Positions 44,958-53,609 of a stretch of DNA of 64,000 nt are shown in pieces (within the stretch, counting starts at the first letter, position 1; every line of letters starts with the position of its first letter). The position numbers and the translations under genes were made by a program. Origin of the DNA: Myxococcales bacterium (lineage in GTDB: Bacteria; Myxococcota_A; Polyangia; Polyangiales; GCA-016699535); assembly GCA_020633325.1 (NCBI GenBank), contig JACKDX010000003.1, positions 1-64,000 on the forward strand, read 5' to 3'. The notes below the pieces were generated by a model. The model was not told the origin of the DNA. It did no database searches and was given only the letters and a program-made list of their open reading frames with translations.

Positions 44958-46355
44958 ATGGAAAAAAATCCGCCGGTGCGCTTGCTCCCCGTTCATGATG
45001 ATCAGCCCCGCTCCCTGACGCAGCGCGTGTCGGTGCCGCCCGAAACGTTCCGTCACAAAGACCTTCTCACAGGGCCGTTTTGGCAACGTATTCCGGCATA
45101 TGCCTCGCTCGGTGAGGCAGACTTCATGAGCCACCTTTGGCAGTCTAGACACACCATTACGAAAGTCCCCAAACTGCTCGAAGCGCTTCAGACTCTGGTC
45201 AGCAGCGAGTTTCTTGAGGATGCCCAAGGCGGCTTTCTCGCGGCGCCCATGGCCGTTCGCGTCTCTCCGTATTTGCTGAGCTTGATCGATTGGCAAAACC
45301 CATATGTAGACCCGCTCAGGCGGCAGTTTATACCTCTCAAATCCGAGAGAATTGTCGATCATCCGAAACTGGGATTGGACACCCTTGCTGAGCAGGTTGA
45401 CTCCCCGGTACCGGGTTTGACTCACCGCTATCCCGACAAAGCGCTCTTTTTGGTTTTGGACACCTGTCCAGTGTACTGCCGTTTTTGCACGCGCTCGTAC
45501 GCCATCGGTCCCGATAGTGAAGAAATTGAAAAACTCAGTCTGAAGGTGAACACGGCACGTTGGCAAGTGGTATTCGACTATATCGCGTCCCAACCCGTGC
45601 TGGAGGACATCGTGATCAGCGGCGGCGACATGTATAACCTTAAGGCTGATCAGCTCCGGCACATCGGCCAGACGTTGTTGAGCATCGATCATGTGCGCCG
45701 CATGCGATTTGCCACCAAGGGTCCCGCGGTCATGCCGCAGAAATTGTTGAGCGACGAGGAGTGGTATCGGGCACTGGTAGACACAGTGGCGCTCGGGCGA
45801 ACCATGCAGAAGGAAGTCGTGCTCCATACGCATTTCAACCATCCGAATGAAATCACCGCCATCACCAAGAAAGCTATGGATCGCCTGTTTGAGGCAGGCG
45901 TCACGGTGCGCAATCAAAGCGTCCTACAGCGTGGGGTGAACGATACGGTGGATACCATGAAACTCTTGGTCAAGCGTCTCTCATATCTGAACGTACATCC
46001 TTACTATGTGTACCAGCACGACATGGTGCGGGGGGTCGAAGATTTGCGAACGACACTCCAAACGGCCCTAGATTTGGAGAAAAATGTGCGCGGCACCACG
46101 GCGGGCTTCAATACGCCCACGTTTGTCGTAGATGCGCCAGGCGGCGGTGGAAAGCGAGACGTGCATTCGTGCGAATTTTACGATCGTAACACTGGCATTT
46201 CCGTTTACTCGGCTCCGTCGGTCAAGCCGGGACAGTACTTCTTATATTTCGACCCCATTCATCTGTTGCCCGAATCGGGCCAAATGCGCTGGCAGAGCCC
46301 CGCCGAACATTCCAAAATGGTGCAAGAAGCCTTGGATAAGGCCCGGGTGGTTTAA
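44958..46355 (+). CDS. kamA: Lysine 2,3-aminomutase-family radical SAM enzyme
   Basis: The 465-residue protein matches KamA: LAEQVDSPVPGLTHRYPDKALFLV, the radical-SAM cluster CPVYCRFC (Cys170, Cys174, Cys177), SGGDMYNL, THFNHPNEIT, HPYYVYQHDMVRG and the PLP-lysine region DAPGGGGKRDVHSCEFYDRNTG. KamA interconverts alpha- and beta-lysine using PLP and SAM. It is longer than EpmB (~340 residues), which modifies EF-P; no epmA or ablB gene is adjacent, so the role (beta-lysine for osmoprotection, antibiotic building block, or catabolism) is open. The start is ATG 44958. Its TAA stop overlaps that of the HAD gene through the palindrome TTAA. Confidence 0.85.
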   Translation: MEKNPPVRLLPVHDDQPRSLTQRVSVPPETFRHKDLLTGPFWQRIPAYASLGEADFMSHLWQSRHTITKVPKLLEALQTLVSSEFLEDAQGGFLAAPMAVRVSPYLLSLIDWQNPYVDPLRRQFIPLKSERIVDHPKLGLDTLAEQVDSPVPGLTHRYPDKALFLVLDTCPVYCRFCTRSYAIGPDSEEIEKLSLKVNTARWQVVFDYIASQPVLEDIVISGGDMYNLKADQLRHIGQTLLSIDHVRRMRFATKGPAVMPQKLLSDEEWYRALVDTVALGRTMQKEVVLHTHFNHPNEITAITKKAMDRLFEAGVTVRNQSVLQRGVNDTVDTMKLLVKRLSYLNVHPYYVYQHDMVRGVEDLRTTLQTALDLEKNVRGTTAGFNTPTFVVDAPGGGGKRDVHSCEFYDRNTGISVYSAPSVKPGQYFLYFDPIHLLPESGQMRWQSPAEHSKMVQEALDKARVV

Positions 46356-47149
46356 TCGCTGCGCGCCGCCAGGCGAGATATTACTGTATGGGCGCACTCT
46401 GCAAAACCGCTCCCCCGATCGGCCTCGGTGATGAAGCGCGGTGGGTGTGGAAGATCCGGCAGATAAGGCGCCACATTGGCCACGCCTACGCTGAGAGGGA
46501 AGAATGAAAACGCTGCTGCATCATTCGGGCTGTCGCCTACAAACATCCAATGTTCCCTGTCTCGCATGAGATCGAGGCCGAGAACTGCCTCGGCAGCACG
46601 GCATGCTCCTTGGGCCTTGTCCCACGGTTCAGGCTGCGCATGCAGATGTACCGTTGATTTCAGTACGGTCGCGCCACAGGCTTCGACTATGTTCTCTAGC
46701 GAGAGGAGATCTGCCTCTGGAAGCGTGGCGTACTCGCCTATGTCGAATGCCAAGTCGTATCGTCGCATCGCATGGTCCCGCGTTACCGATACGTGGGGTA
46801 GGGTCTCTTTGACGCGCTTTTGGATCTCGGCGAGTATGCGGTTTGACTCTTTGGGGCAGCTGTCGCACTGGCCTTCGATCAGCCGTGATCCTTGTTTCGC
46901 GACCCAGCATGCGCCGTTTTCCGCGACGGCGATGTCAACGGGCCAATGCTGGGCCACGACATGCGCAAATCCCCACGGTCGGCCGGTCAAGGCAATAAGA
47001 CGCAGATCATACGCATATAACCGCCACAGCGCATCATACGCGACCGCCTCAAGCCGCCCGTCGCGCGTCAGGGTATCATCAATATCAAACAGCACGCCTT
47101 CAAGCCCTTGGACGTCGCTGGATTTCAATTCTGAAATGGGCGTGGGCAT
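46352..47149 (-). CDS. HAD-superfamily phosphatase (Cof/MPGP-like)
   Basis: The 265-residue protein has HAD motifs: FDIDDTLTRDG (nucleophile Asp22 and Asp24), LIALTGRPWG, and GDSPNDAAAFSF at motif IV, with an intervening C2-type cap (VTRDHAMRRYDLAFDIGEYATLPEAD). The cap type suits Cof or mannosyl-3-phosphoglycerate phosphatase-like enzymes acting on sugar phosphates; substrate unknown. ATG 47149 is chosen because it sits 2 bp after the stop of the upstream rlmI gene; the open frame to 47326 lies inside rlmI. The pair is likely an operon. Confidence 0.8.
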   Translation of the reverse strand: MPTPISELKSSDVQGLEGVLFDIDDTLTRDGRLEAVAYDALWRLYAYDLRLIALTGRPWGFAHVVAQHWPVDIAVAENGACWVAKQGSRLIEGQCDSCPKESNRILAEIQKRVKETLPHVSVTRDHAMRRYDLAFDIGEYATLPEADLLSLENIVEACGATVLKSTVHLHAQPEPWDKAQGACRAAEAVLGLDLMRDREHWMFVGDSPNDAAAFSFFPLSVGVANVAPYLPDLPHPPRFITEADRGSGFAECAHTVISRLAARSD

Positions 47150-47151
47150 GA

Positions 47152-48339
47152 TCAAAGGACCTTCAGCAGTGCGTACGTCAGATAGCGGCCCTCCGGAAAG
47201 GCTGGCAGCGTCGGATGATCCGCACTTTGTAGACCCACGCGCAGTACCTGCACCTGCCGGCCGGCATCTCCAGCCGCAAGCGCCAAGACTCGCAAGAAAT
47301 CTTCCAGCTTTAGAGCGGCCGAGCAAGAGCAGGTAAGAAGAAGACCGTCGGTCGCGACCAGCCGGAGAGCAGCGGAATTGAGCTTCTGATAGGCACGGCG
47401 ACCTTGATGGAGATGCTTCGTTGACGGGGCCAGCTTAGGCGGATCGATAATCACAACGTCGAATTTTTCTCCTCGGGCATGAAGAGCGGGCAGCTGCGCT
47501 CGGACATCGGCTTTGTCGAACAATATCCGTCCACCAAAGCCGTTCTGTTCAGCGATTGTCGCCGCTGTCGCGAGAACAGAGGCTGAAGAATCGATTGCCC
47601 GCGCGCTCTCAGCACCGCCCCTGAGCGCAGTGAGTGAAAAGGAACCCAGGTAACAAAACGCGTCTAGCACGCGCTTATGCTTGGCGATGGTTCGTACTAG
47701 GAGGCGGGTTTCGCGATGGTCCAAATAGAACCCGGACTTCTGACTGATTTCTAGCGGGACGGTATAGTTAATGTCGCTCTCAGCGAACTCTAGCGTCGTC
47801 ACTTCAGGCCCGTAAACTGTGCGGGTGCTTGCTTCAAACCCCTCACGCCGCAGCGTGCTCGATCGTGCGATCTCAAGCACGCTCCTTACACCGGTCACAT
47901 GTTTGATTGCCGCGAAGATGTCATCCTCGCGTTGCTTCATCCCCACGGTAAGTAGCTGTGCCGTCGCCACATCTCCATAGACATCCACGATCAGACCCCC
48001 GAGCATGTCCCCTTCTGAATGCACAAGCCGGTAAGCGTTGGTGTGTCGGGATGGCACGTTTAAAAGGTCTCTTCGAATCCGATACGCACGTTCCAAACGG
48101 GAATGAAAAAACGAGCTCTCGAGAATCTCTTCGGGGTCGCGGCTGAGAATGCGCACCGGAATCGCTGATTTCGGTGAGTAAAATCCTTGTCCTAAAAACC
48201 TTCCGTTTTCGCTGCTGACCCGTACCAGAGAGCCTTCCGTGGGCGCTCCCTCTATGGCCTTTATCGCCTGTGCATAGACCCAGGGGTGCCCAGCCCATAC
48301 GGGCTTAACATGGCCGTTTCGGAGGATGATTGTGGTCAT
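47152..48339 (-). CDS. rlmI: 23S rRNA (cytosine-1962-C5) methyltransferase RlmI-like
   Basis: The 395-residue protein has an N-terminal PUA-like domain (MTTIILRNGHVKPVWAGHPWVYAQAI), then an EEHEE-type linker, and a C-terminal Rossmann methyltransferase (KRVLDAFCYLGSFSLTALRGGA for SAM, FDVVIIDPPKLAPS for the catalytic-loop region, LLTCSCSAAL with the conserved CSCS). RlmI methylates cytosine 1962 in 23S rRNA. Length is the normal ~395. ATG 48339 gives the expected start. The stop is 2 bp before the HAD gene. It diverges from tatA, and the ~96 bp between them must contain both promoters. Confidence 0.9.
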   Translation of the reverse strand: MTTIILRNGHVKPVWAGHPWVYAQAIKAIEGAPTEGSLVRVSSENGRFLGQGFYSPKSAIPVRILSRDPEEILESSFFHSRLERAYRIRRDLLNVPSRHTNAYRLVHSEGDMLGGLIVDVYGDVATAQLLTVGMKQREDDIFAAIKHVTGVRSVLEIARSSTLRREGFEASTRTVYGPEVTTLEFAESDINYTVPLEISQKSGFYLDHRETRLLVRTIAKHKRVLDAFCYLGSFSLTALRGGAESARAIDSSASVLATAATIAEQNGFGGRILFDKADVRAQLPALHARGEKFDVVIIDPPKLAPSTKHLHQGRRAYQKLNSAALRLVATDGLLLTCSCSAALKLEDFLRVLALAAGDAGRQVQVLRVGLQSADHPTLPAFPEGRYLTYALLKVL

Positions 48340-48435
48340 ATCGTTGTCACATGGCCCAAGACTTGCTCCGGGACCTCTCGAGGCGTAAGCTTAACTAGTC
48401 TATTTACCGGTTCTTGTCCCGAGGAGGATAGCAGC

Positions 48436-48708
48436 GTGCCAAATATTGGTTTTCCCGAAATACTGTTGATTTTGGTAATTGCTGTTCTAATTTTTGGCGC
48501 CAACCGGTTGCCGCAAATTGGAGAGGGGTTTGGGAAAGCCATTAAAAACTTCAAGCGGGGCTTACAAAGCGAAGACGAGATTAAGATCAGGCCCGCAGAC
48601 AAACAGGTATCTGCCGATACCCGCGCAGAGCGTGTCCGTGACAGCATAGCCGCGCCGGAAGATGCTCACGTGGTGTCCAAGAAGCCTGGACCGCCTGATA
48701 ACGTTTAG
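48436..48708 (+). CDS. tatA: Sec-independent translocase protein TatA
   Basis: The 90-residue product is a TatA/E protein: one N-terminal membrane helix (FPEILLILVIAVLIF), the FG hinge (FGANRLPQIGEGFG) and the amphipathic helix (KAIKNFKRGLQSEDE), then a polar tail. TatA oligomers form the pore for folded proteins with twin-arginine signals. Start is GTG 48436 with GGAGG upstream; the longer frame from 48286 has no homology. TatB and TatC are not in the window. It is monocistronic as seen. Confidence 0.93.
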   Translation: MPNIGFPEILLILVIAVLIFGANRLPQIGEGFGKAIKNFKRGLQSEDEIKIRPADKQVSADTRAERVRDSIAAPEDAHVVSKKPGPPDNV

Positions 48709-48756
48709 TCCGGCATTGGGCCTAAACAGTGACGCCTCTCCCCTCAGCTTGGAATA

Positions 48757-48768
48757 AAATCCGGATTT
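48757..48768 (+). promoter_or_regulatory. 12-bp palindrome upstream of the ECF sigma gene
   Basis: AAATCCGGATTT is a perfect 12-bp palindrome about 30 bp before the sigma gene start codon. It could be a regulator site or part of a promoter; no standard ECF -35/-10 pair with 16-17 bp spacing was found around it. Confidence 0.3.
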
Positions 48769-48798
48769 CCCGTGTTTTGTCTAATGGAGTCCTGAGAA

Positions 48799-49443
48799 AT
48801 GCGGAAAAAGAGGCTAGATGCCCGGTCTTTTGGTGAGTTCGTCTTCCCTCATTTGGACGTCCTTTATGGGGTAGCGCTTCGGCTTACGCGAAATGCCGCG
48901 GACGCCGAGGATTTGGTGCAGGAGACGCTCCTTAAAGCATACCGATTTAGAGAGCAGTTCGCCGCAGGGACGAACTTGAAGGCATGGCTCTTGCGTATTC
49001 TCGTCAATACGCACTTCAACCATTACCGAAGACGCAAGCGCGCCTCTGCGCTTGAGGAAGAGCATACAGCCCTTGCAGTCGTTGACGGCTTGGTCAACCG
49101 TGAGGCGATGGATTGGTTTACCAATCCCGTCGATACAGCCCAACGGGCAATCGTGGACCGAGAGATCCGCGACGTGGTGGATCGTCTGCCTGAAGATTAT
49201 CGCGTAGTCCTGTTGCTCGCAGATGTCGAGGAGCTGTCTTACAAAGAAATAAGTGTCGTTGTCGACTGTCCTGTGGGAACGGTGATGTCTCGACTGTATC
49301 GTGCCAGGCGTGCAGTTCAAGGGCAGCTTTTTGACCAAGCCCAGGCTCACGGCATTGTACCTGAGGCTAAGAACGCTTCGAACTTCCCCCCGGCTCCCGT
49401 GCGTCTCGCGACGTATCGCCGCAAGAAGGAGCAGGCATCATGA
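48799..49443 (+). CDS. ECF-type RNA polymerase sigma factor
   Basis: The 214-residue protein is a sigma70-family factor of the ECF group. Region 2 includes LYGVALRLTRNAADAEDLVQETLLKAYRF and FAAGTNLKAWLLRILVNTHFNHYRRRKR. Region 4 includes IRDVVDRLPEDYRVVLLLADVEELSYKEISVVVDCPVGTVMSRLYRARRAVQ. It is normal for RpoE-like ECFs except for an extra ~25-residue C-terminal tail. Its stop overlaps the start of the anti-sigma gene by 4 bp, which indicates translational coupling. The target regulon is unknown; self-regulation is common for such pairs. Confidence 0.95.
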   Translation: MRKKRLDARSFGEFVFPHLDVLYGVALRLTRNAADAEDLVQETLLKAYRFREQFAAGTNLKAWLLRILVNTHFNHYRRRKRASALEEEHTALAVVDGLVNREAMDWFTNPVDTAQRAIVDREIRDVVDRLPEDYRVVLLLADVEELSYKEISVVVDCPVGTVMSRLYRARRAVQGQLFDQAQAHGIVPEAKNASNFPPAPVRLATYRRKKEQAS

Positions 49444-50249
49444 AATGTAGCGTCCTTCGCGAGGATCTCGATGCGTATTTGGATGGGGAATGCAGTGCTA
49501 GCAGCCGCATCGAATTTGAGAGTCATTTGTTACGGTGTGATGGATGTCGGGATCTCATGGACGCTCTTAATGCACAGCGCGCCTGCGTAAGACGTGCCTT
49601 TTTGGATGAGGGAACGCCTTCTGAGGTTAAAGAGCGCCTTCAGCGACGGTTCTTTGAGGAAGCCGAGGAGTGGGATGCCCCCTACGAATCCCACGCGCCC
49701 TTGATACGTTTTGTTCCCATGCAATGGAAGTACGTGTTGCCGACGGCTGCCTTGGGGGTTGCGCTGTTTTCGGTGCTTCGCGTTGTCGACGATTCTGGCG
49801 TCCAGGAGGCGGCGACTGGATCCATAGGTTTGTTTGGTGAGGTGGAGCGCCTGCATGCCCACCGCCTGCCCATGGATATTGAAGATGCGGAAGCGCTGCC
49901 TGCTTACTTTAGCGACAAAGTTCCGGTGCCCGTCTACGCCATTGCCTTCGATCAGGGCAGTGTGCGATTTTCAGGCGCTCGGTATGCTCAGATTCAACAA
50001 AAGCCTGCAGCGACTCTCTATTACTTGTCGGACGGGCGGCGGATCACCGTGGTCGTCTCCGAGTCCTACCCGTACGGGAGGTGGCGGCAGGGGAAGAAGG
50101 TAAGCATAGGGGGCCGAGATATTTATTATTACCGTGTCGCGGGCCGGACCATTTCGGCCTTCGAAGACAATGGGGTGCTCTATACCTTTGCTGGCGATTT
50201 GCCTCCTCGGCAGATGTTAAAGCTAGCCGGCTCAATGCATGTCCGCTGA
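49440..50249 (+). CDS. Zinc-type anti-sigma factor (membrane-anchored)
   Basis: The 269-residue protein begins with a ZAS/zf-HC2 domain: the H-x3-C-x2-C motif in ESHLLRCDGC (His29, Cys33, Cys36) with Cys3 upstream, the usual zinc site that holds an ECF sigma factor. A membrane helix follows (KYVLPTAALGVALFSVLRVV, ~97-115), then a ~150-residue extracytoplasmic domain with DGRRITVVVSES and IYYYRVAGRTISAFEDNGVLYTFAGDL that resembles the C-terminal domains of anti-sigma E-type or DUF-type sensors. It starts in the ATGA overlap with the sigma gene. It probably senses an envelope signal and releases the sigma factor. Confidence 0.88.
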   Translation: MKCSVLREDLDAYLDGECSASSRIEFESHLLRCDGCRDLMDALNAQRACVRRAFLDEGTPSEVKERLQRRFFEEAEEWDAPYESHAPLIRFVPMQWKYVLPTAALGVALFSVLRVVDDSGVQEAATGSIGLFGEVERLHAHRLPMDIEDAEALPAYFSDKVPVPVYAIAFDQGSVRFSGARYAQIQQKPAATLYYLSDGRRITVVVSESYPYGRWRQGKKVSIGGRDIYYYRVAGRTISAFEDNGVLYTFAGDLPPRQMLKLAGSMHVR

Positions 50250-50340
50250 CTTACCCGTGGTTTTCTCGCTTATGATCAAGGGATTTTGACACGGAGCAAC
50301 CGCCAACGGTATTCTCCGGTTCCGGGCCTCTGAGGCTTTC

Positions 50341-52119
50341 ATGGAGCGTATCCTAATACTCGACAGCGACCCGACGTTTTCACAGACCGTGCGGGATGGA
50401 TTTGAGCGATTGGGCGCGCAGGTCGAAGTCGTAGCAGATGGCAATCGTGCGCTGGCGGCAGCCAAAGCTTTAACACCGGACTTGATACTACTGTCGGTGG
50501 AACTGCAAAATCTCAATGGCTGGGTCGTATGTAAGAAGCTCCGCGCCACTGCCCATCTGAAAGACATTCCACTTTTTGTGCTTTCAAGCGAAGCTACGGT
50601 GGAAATATTCGAACAACACAGACGCCTTAGCGCACGCGCCGATGGCTACATTCATAAGCCGGTGTCCTTTGATGAGTTGCTGGAACATGTGCGTGCAGTT
50701 TTGCCCTTTGAAGACATGCCGGTGGATGATATGAGCGATGCCATTAGCGTAGATGATTCAGGAATGTACGTCGAAGAGGTGGCGGACAAAAGTAATCACC
50801 ATGCTCCTGCGGATGCCGATGATCAAACAAATGTGGATGCTGAGATAGAGGACTTTACTGAATCGGCATTTGGATCTTTGATCATTCAGGATGATAAAAA
50901 ATACGTGGAGCAGTTTCCGGATCAGACGGACGTCAATATGACGGCACCCTTGGGCGCGATGGCCGTAGCCGGACATGACGCAGATCATCGAGATAAAGAG
51001 ATCGAGCGTTTGCGCCAGGATCTACACGCTGCGCGCGAAGAGATTGACGGGTTGATGGACACCGCAAAGCGCCGGGCCACAGAAGCGGACCGCCTTCAGA
51101 GCCAAATGGAAGTTTTGCGAAGCAACGTTAGTCAAGAGAAGGGGGCGCCTACCGCATCCGGGCGCGAGCTGTTGGATCTCAGGGAGTCTTTAAACCGAAA
51201 GGACAAAGAGATTCTCGACTTGCGCGATCAGGTGACTGGCAGAGATAGGCAATTAATCGAGGCCAGCGATGCCGCACTTACCAAGGAGCGGGAGCATAAC
51301 GATTTGCGAGAGCGGATTTCGGCCCTACAGAAGGAAATAGAGGCAGGCCGCGTGCAAAACACCGGTCTAGTGGCCGATAAAGCCAAACTCTCTCAGCAGC
51401 TAAGTGAGCTTCGCGAGCGGTTGGCAGGCGTGGAGGATGAGGTCGCCCACGCTCAAGAAACCTTAGAAGCCACGAGGCGCGGCCATGAGGATGCTATTCA
51501 AGCGCTGCAGACCACGCATGGACAGGAACTTTTGGCGCTTCGAAAGGATCTGGAAGACTCTTCAGAGCAGGGCCAGATGGCGCTAAAGAATGAGCACAAA
51601 CGCCAGATTCAGAGGCTCACCGCGGAGCATGAGGATGCCACCGTGGCGCTTCGCGATAAGCTCCAGCAAAAGCACGAGACGGAATTGCGGCATTTGCAGA
51701 CCAAGCACGCCGAGGAATTGGCCTTGCTCGGCCGTAGGCTTGAGGAGATGGAATCGAACCTCGAAGCTACGGAGGGAGCGCTTAGGCAAAGCGAAGCGAT
51801 GGCCGAAGCTGCGCGTATCGAGTTGACGAGTACCATTGAGACGCTCAGGCGTGAACGCCAAACGGTGGTAGAAGAGCGAGACAAGACTGTTAACGCGTTT
51901 AAGGACGCGGCCGAAAAAGCGGCTGCGCTCGAAGGGCAGCTAGAGCAGCAGACTTTACGCGTTGAGACGCTGCAGCGGTCGCAGACAGACCTTCAACATC
52001 AATTGGACTCAGCGGTAGATAAGATCACCAGCGACGAAGAGTTTTTACAACGCGCGCGCAAAGCCATCGCTATTACAGCCACATTGTTGGACGAACAAAA
52101 AAATAATCGCTTGGCCTAG
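50341..52119 (+). CDS. FrzS-like pseudo-receiver/coiled-coil protein
   Basis: The 592-residue protein has a receiver-like domain (3-115) and a very long coiled coil (~225-590), the layout of FrzS, the polar-localised regulator of S-motility in Myxococcus xanthus. Segments such as HRRLSARADGYIHKPV near residue 93 look FrzS-like. The phospho-acceptor site carries Ser52 in DLILLSVELQNLNG instead of Asp, while Lys106 is kept, so phosphorylation is unlikely. A variable acidic linker (115-215) separates the parts. It lies 91 bp after the anti-sigma factor gene and overlaps astD by 4 bp (CTAG). AglZ has a similar layout but is much longer. The name FrzS is by similarity and cellular role is inference. 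Confidence 0.82.
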   Translation: MERILILDSDPTFSQTVRDGFERLGAQVEVVADGNRALAAAKALTPDLILLSVELQNLNGWVVCKKLRATAHLKDIPLFVLSSEATVEIFEQHRRLSARADGYIHKPVSFDELLEHVRAVLPFEDMPVDDMSDAISVDDSGMYVEEVADKSNHHAPADADDQTNVDAEIEDFTESAFGSLIIQDDKKYVEQFPDQTDVNMTAPLGAMAVAGHDADHRDKEIERLRQDLHAAREEIDGLMDTAKRRATEADRLQSQMEVLRSNVSQEKGAPTASGRELLDLRESLNRKDKEILDLRDQVTGRDRQLIEASDAALTKEREHNDLRERISALQKEIEAGRVQNTGLVADKAKLSQQLSELRERLAGVEDEVAHAQETLEATRRGHEDAIQALQTTHGQELLALRKDLEDSSEQGQMALKNEHKRQIQRLTAEHEDATVALRDKLQQKHETELRHLQTKHAEELALLGRRLEEMESNLEATEGALRQSEAMAEAARIELTSTIETLRRERQTVVEERDKTVNAFKDAAEKAAALEGQLEQQTLRVETLQRSQTDLQHQLDSAVDKITSDEEFLQRARKAIAITATLLDEQKNNRLA

Positions 52120-53579
52120 CGGGGTCTGGACGGAAGCAAAATAGCTTGCGGATAGGTGCACAATCGATTCGCGAATATTCCCGCTACTCGGTGATTGCCG
52201 CTAAGCTTTGTCCCGCCAAATGGCAAGCGCCCGCTGGCGCCTGCTGTGGATCGGTTGAAGTGGACCATGCCCACATCGAGCTCATCCGCCACGTACGCAA
52301 ACACATCTGAAGAGCGCGTGAACACTGCTGCAGCGAGCCCAAAAGACGTATTGTTGGCCACCTCAATGCCTTCGTCGACGTCTCCAACGGCGTATACGGC
52401 CAAATTCGGACCGAACAGTTCAACGTCGGAATATCCAGGTACCATAGCTCGCGTATGAGGCGCCAAAAGCAGGGACGGCGACAAGTAAAAGCCGGTGCGG
52501 CCGGGCACGTCAACAACGCTTCCTCGCACCAACGCCACATACCCGCACGAGAGAGCGGCGGATTGTGCAGCAAGTAACGTTTGCCGCGTGGCCTCGGAGA
52601 TCACCGGCCCCATAAATACGTTTTCGTCGAAAGGATAGCCCACAGTGAGCTGCTTCGTTGCGTGTGTAAGCTTCGCGCAGAACTCGTCCAAAATGGGGCG
52701 CGCCACGATCACCCTGGATGTCGAGGTACAGCGCTGGCCCGAGGTTGCATACGCGGCAAATGTAATCTGCTGTACCGCGAAATCAAGATCCGCGTCCTCG
52801 AGGACGATGGACGCATTCTTGCCGCCAAGCTCCAGCGCTATCAATCGGTCGATGCGTTCAGCATTGGCAATGGCAATCGCTTGCCCAACGGCAAGAGACC
52901 CCGTGAAAAGGATACCCGCAATGTCGGAATGCTGCGCGAGCTGTTGTGCAGTAGTGCCGTCCCCCTGCACCATGTTGAATACGCCCTTGGGGAACCCCGC
53001 TTCGTGTATGCATTGGGCAATCCACGAGCCGGTGGTAGGCGCCTTCTCGCTTGGCTTGAAAATAACTGGATTACCCGATGCCAAAGCGGGGACAAGCTGA
53101 CCATTGGGGAGGTGGCCGGGAAAATTGAACGGTCCAATAACGAGGAGGGGCCCGAGTGGGCGATGTCGGATTTCCCCGGGCACGTCCTTCAGCACACGAT
53201 CGGCCGTGAAGGTGCGGCCTTCGGTGAGCATCACATCGACTTTGCTGATCATGGCAGAGACCTCTTGCCGTGCTTCACTGATAGGCTTGCCCACTTCTCG
53301 GGTGATGGTCGTCGCTATCGGTTCGAGATACCGCTGCAGCGCTGCTTGGTAACGACGCAATGCAGCGTCCCTTTCGGACGCGGGCGTTCGCCGCCAGGCT
53401 CGAAAGGCACGACGGGCGCTATGCACCGCGACATCGACATGTGCCACGCTGACAGCGTGAGTCGCAACAATGTCGATCGTATCCGCGGGACTGCGCACGG
53501 TGATAGTTTGCGATGCCCGGAGCGTGCTAGTGAAGCCGCCATCCAGGTAGTCACCCAGCATTGGGTCATGTGATTTCAC
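52116..53579 (-). CDS. astD: Succinylglutamate-semialdehyde dehydrogenase-like aldehyde dehydrogenase
   Basis: The protein belongs to the ALDH superfamily and matches AstD, which oxidises N-succinylglutamate semialdehyde with NAD in the AST arginine pathway. It shows VIGPFNFPGHLPNGQLVPALASGNPVIFKPSE, GILFTGSLAVGQ, LIALELGGKNASIV (general-base Glu), TSGQRCTSTSRVIV (catalytic Cys), and LPFGGTKLSGNHRVAGIFANRLC, the last typical for AstD. Starts at TTG 53606, GTG 53579 and ATG 53561 are possible; I use GTG 53579 because AAGG lies 9 bases before it. No other ast genes are nearby, so it may act on another semialdehyde. It lies directly behind the phosphate transporter, possibly in the same transcript. 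Confidence 0.8.
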   Translation of the reverse strand: MKSHDPMLGDYLDGGFTSTLRASQTITVRSPADTIDIVATHAVSVAHVDVAVHSARRAFRAWRRTPASERDAALRRYQAALQRYLEPIATTITREVGKPISEARQEVSAMISKVDVMLTEGRTFTADRVLKDVPGEIRHRPLGPLLVIGPFNFPGHLPNGQLVPALASGNPVIFKPSEKAPTTGSWIAQCIHEAGFPKGVFNMVQGDGTTAQQLAQHSDIAGILFTGSLAVGQAIAIANAERIDRLIALELGGKNASIVLEDADLDFAVQQITFAAYATSGQRCTSTSRVIVARPILDEFCAKLTHATKQLTVGYPFDENVFMGPVISEATRQTLLAAQSAALSCGYVALVRGSVVDVPGRTGFYLSPSLLLAPHTRAMVPGYSDVELFGPNLAVYAVGDVDEGIEVANNTSFGLAAAVFTRSSDVFAYVADELDVGMVHFNRSTAGASGRLPFGGTKLSGNHRVAGIFANRLCTYPQAILLPSRPR

Positions 53580-53609
53580 GTCACCAGACCTTACCAATCG
53601 GTTCAAGTG

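Noticed and set aside
44874..45917. Upstream extension of the sulfotransferase reading frame (about 350 more codons on the minus strand)
   Set aside because: It is wholly antisense to the well-supported lysine 2,3-aminomutase gene and its translation has no recognisable features; homology starts at ATG 44873.
48751..48785. GGAATA ... GTCTAA as an ECF promoter before the sigma gene
   Set aside because: The spacing is about 22 bp, too long for ECF promoters (16-17 bp), and the -35 lacks AAC.
52581..53573. 330-codon plus-strand open frame
   Set aside because: It is the shadow of the AstD-like gene; that gene has all ALDH motifs, while this frame has none.
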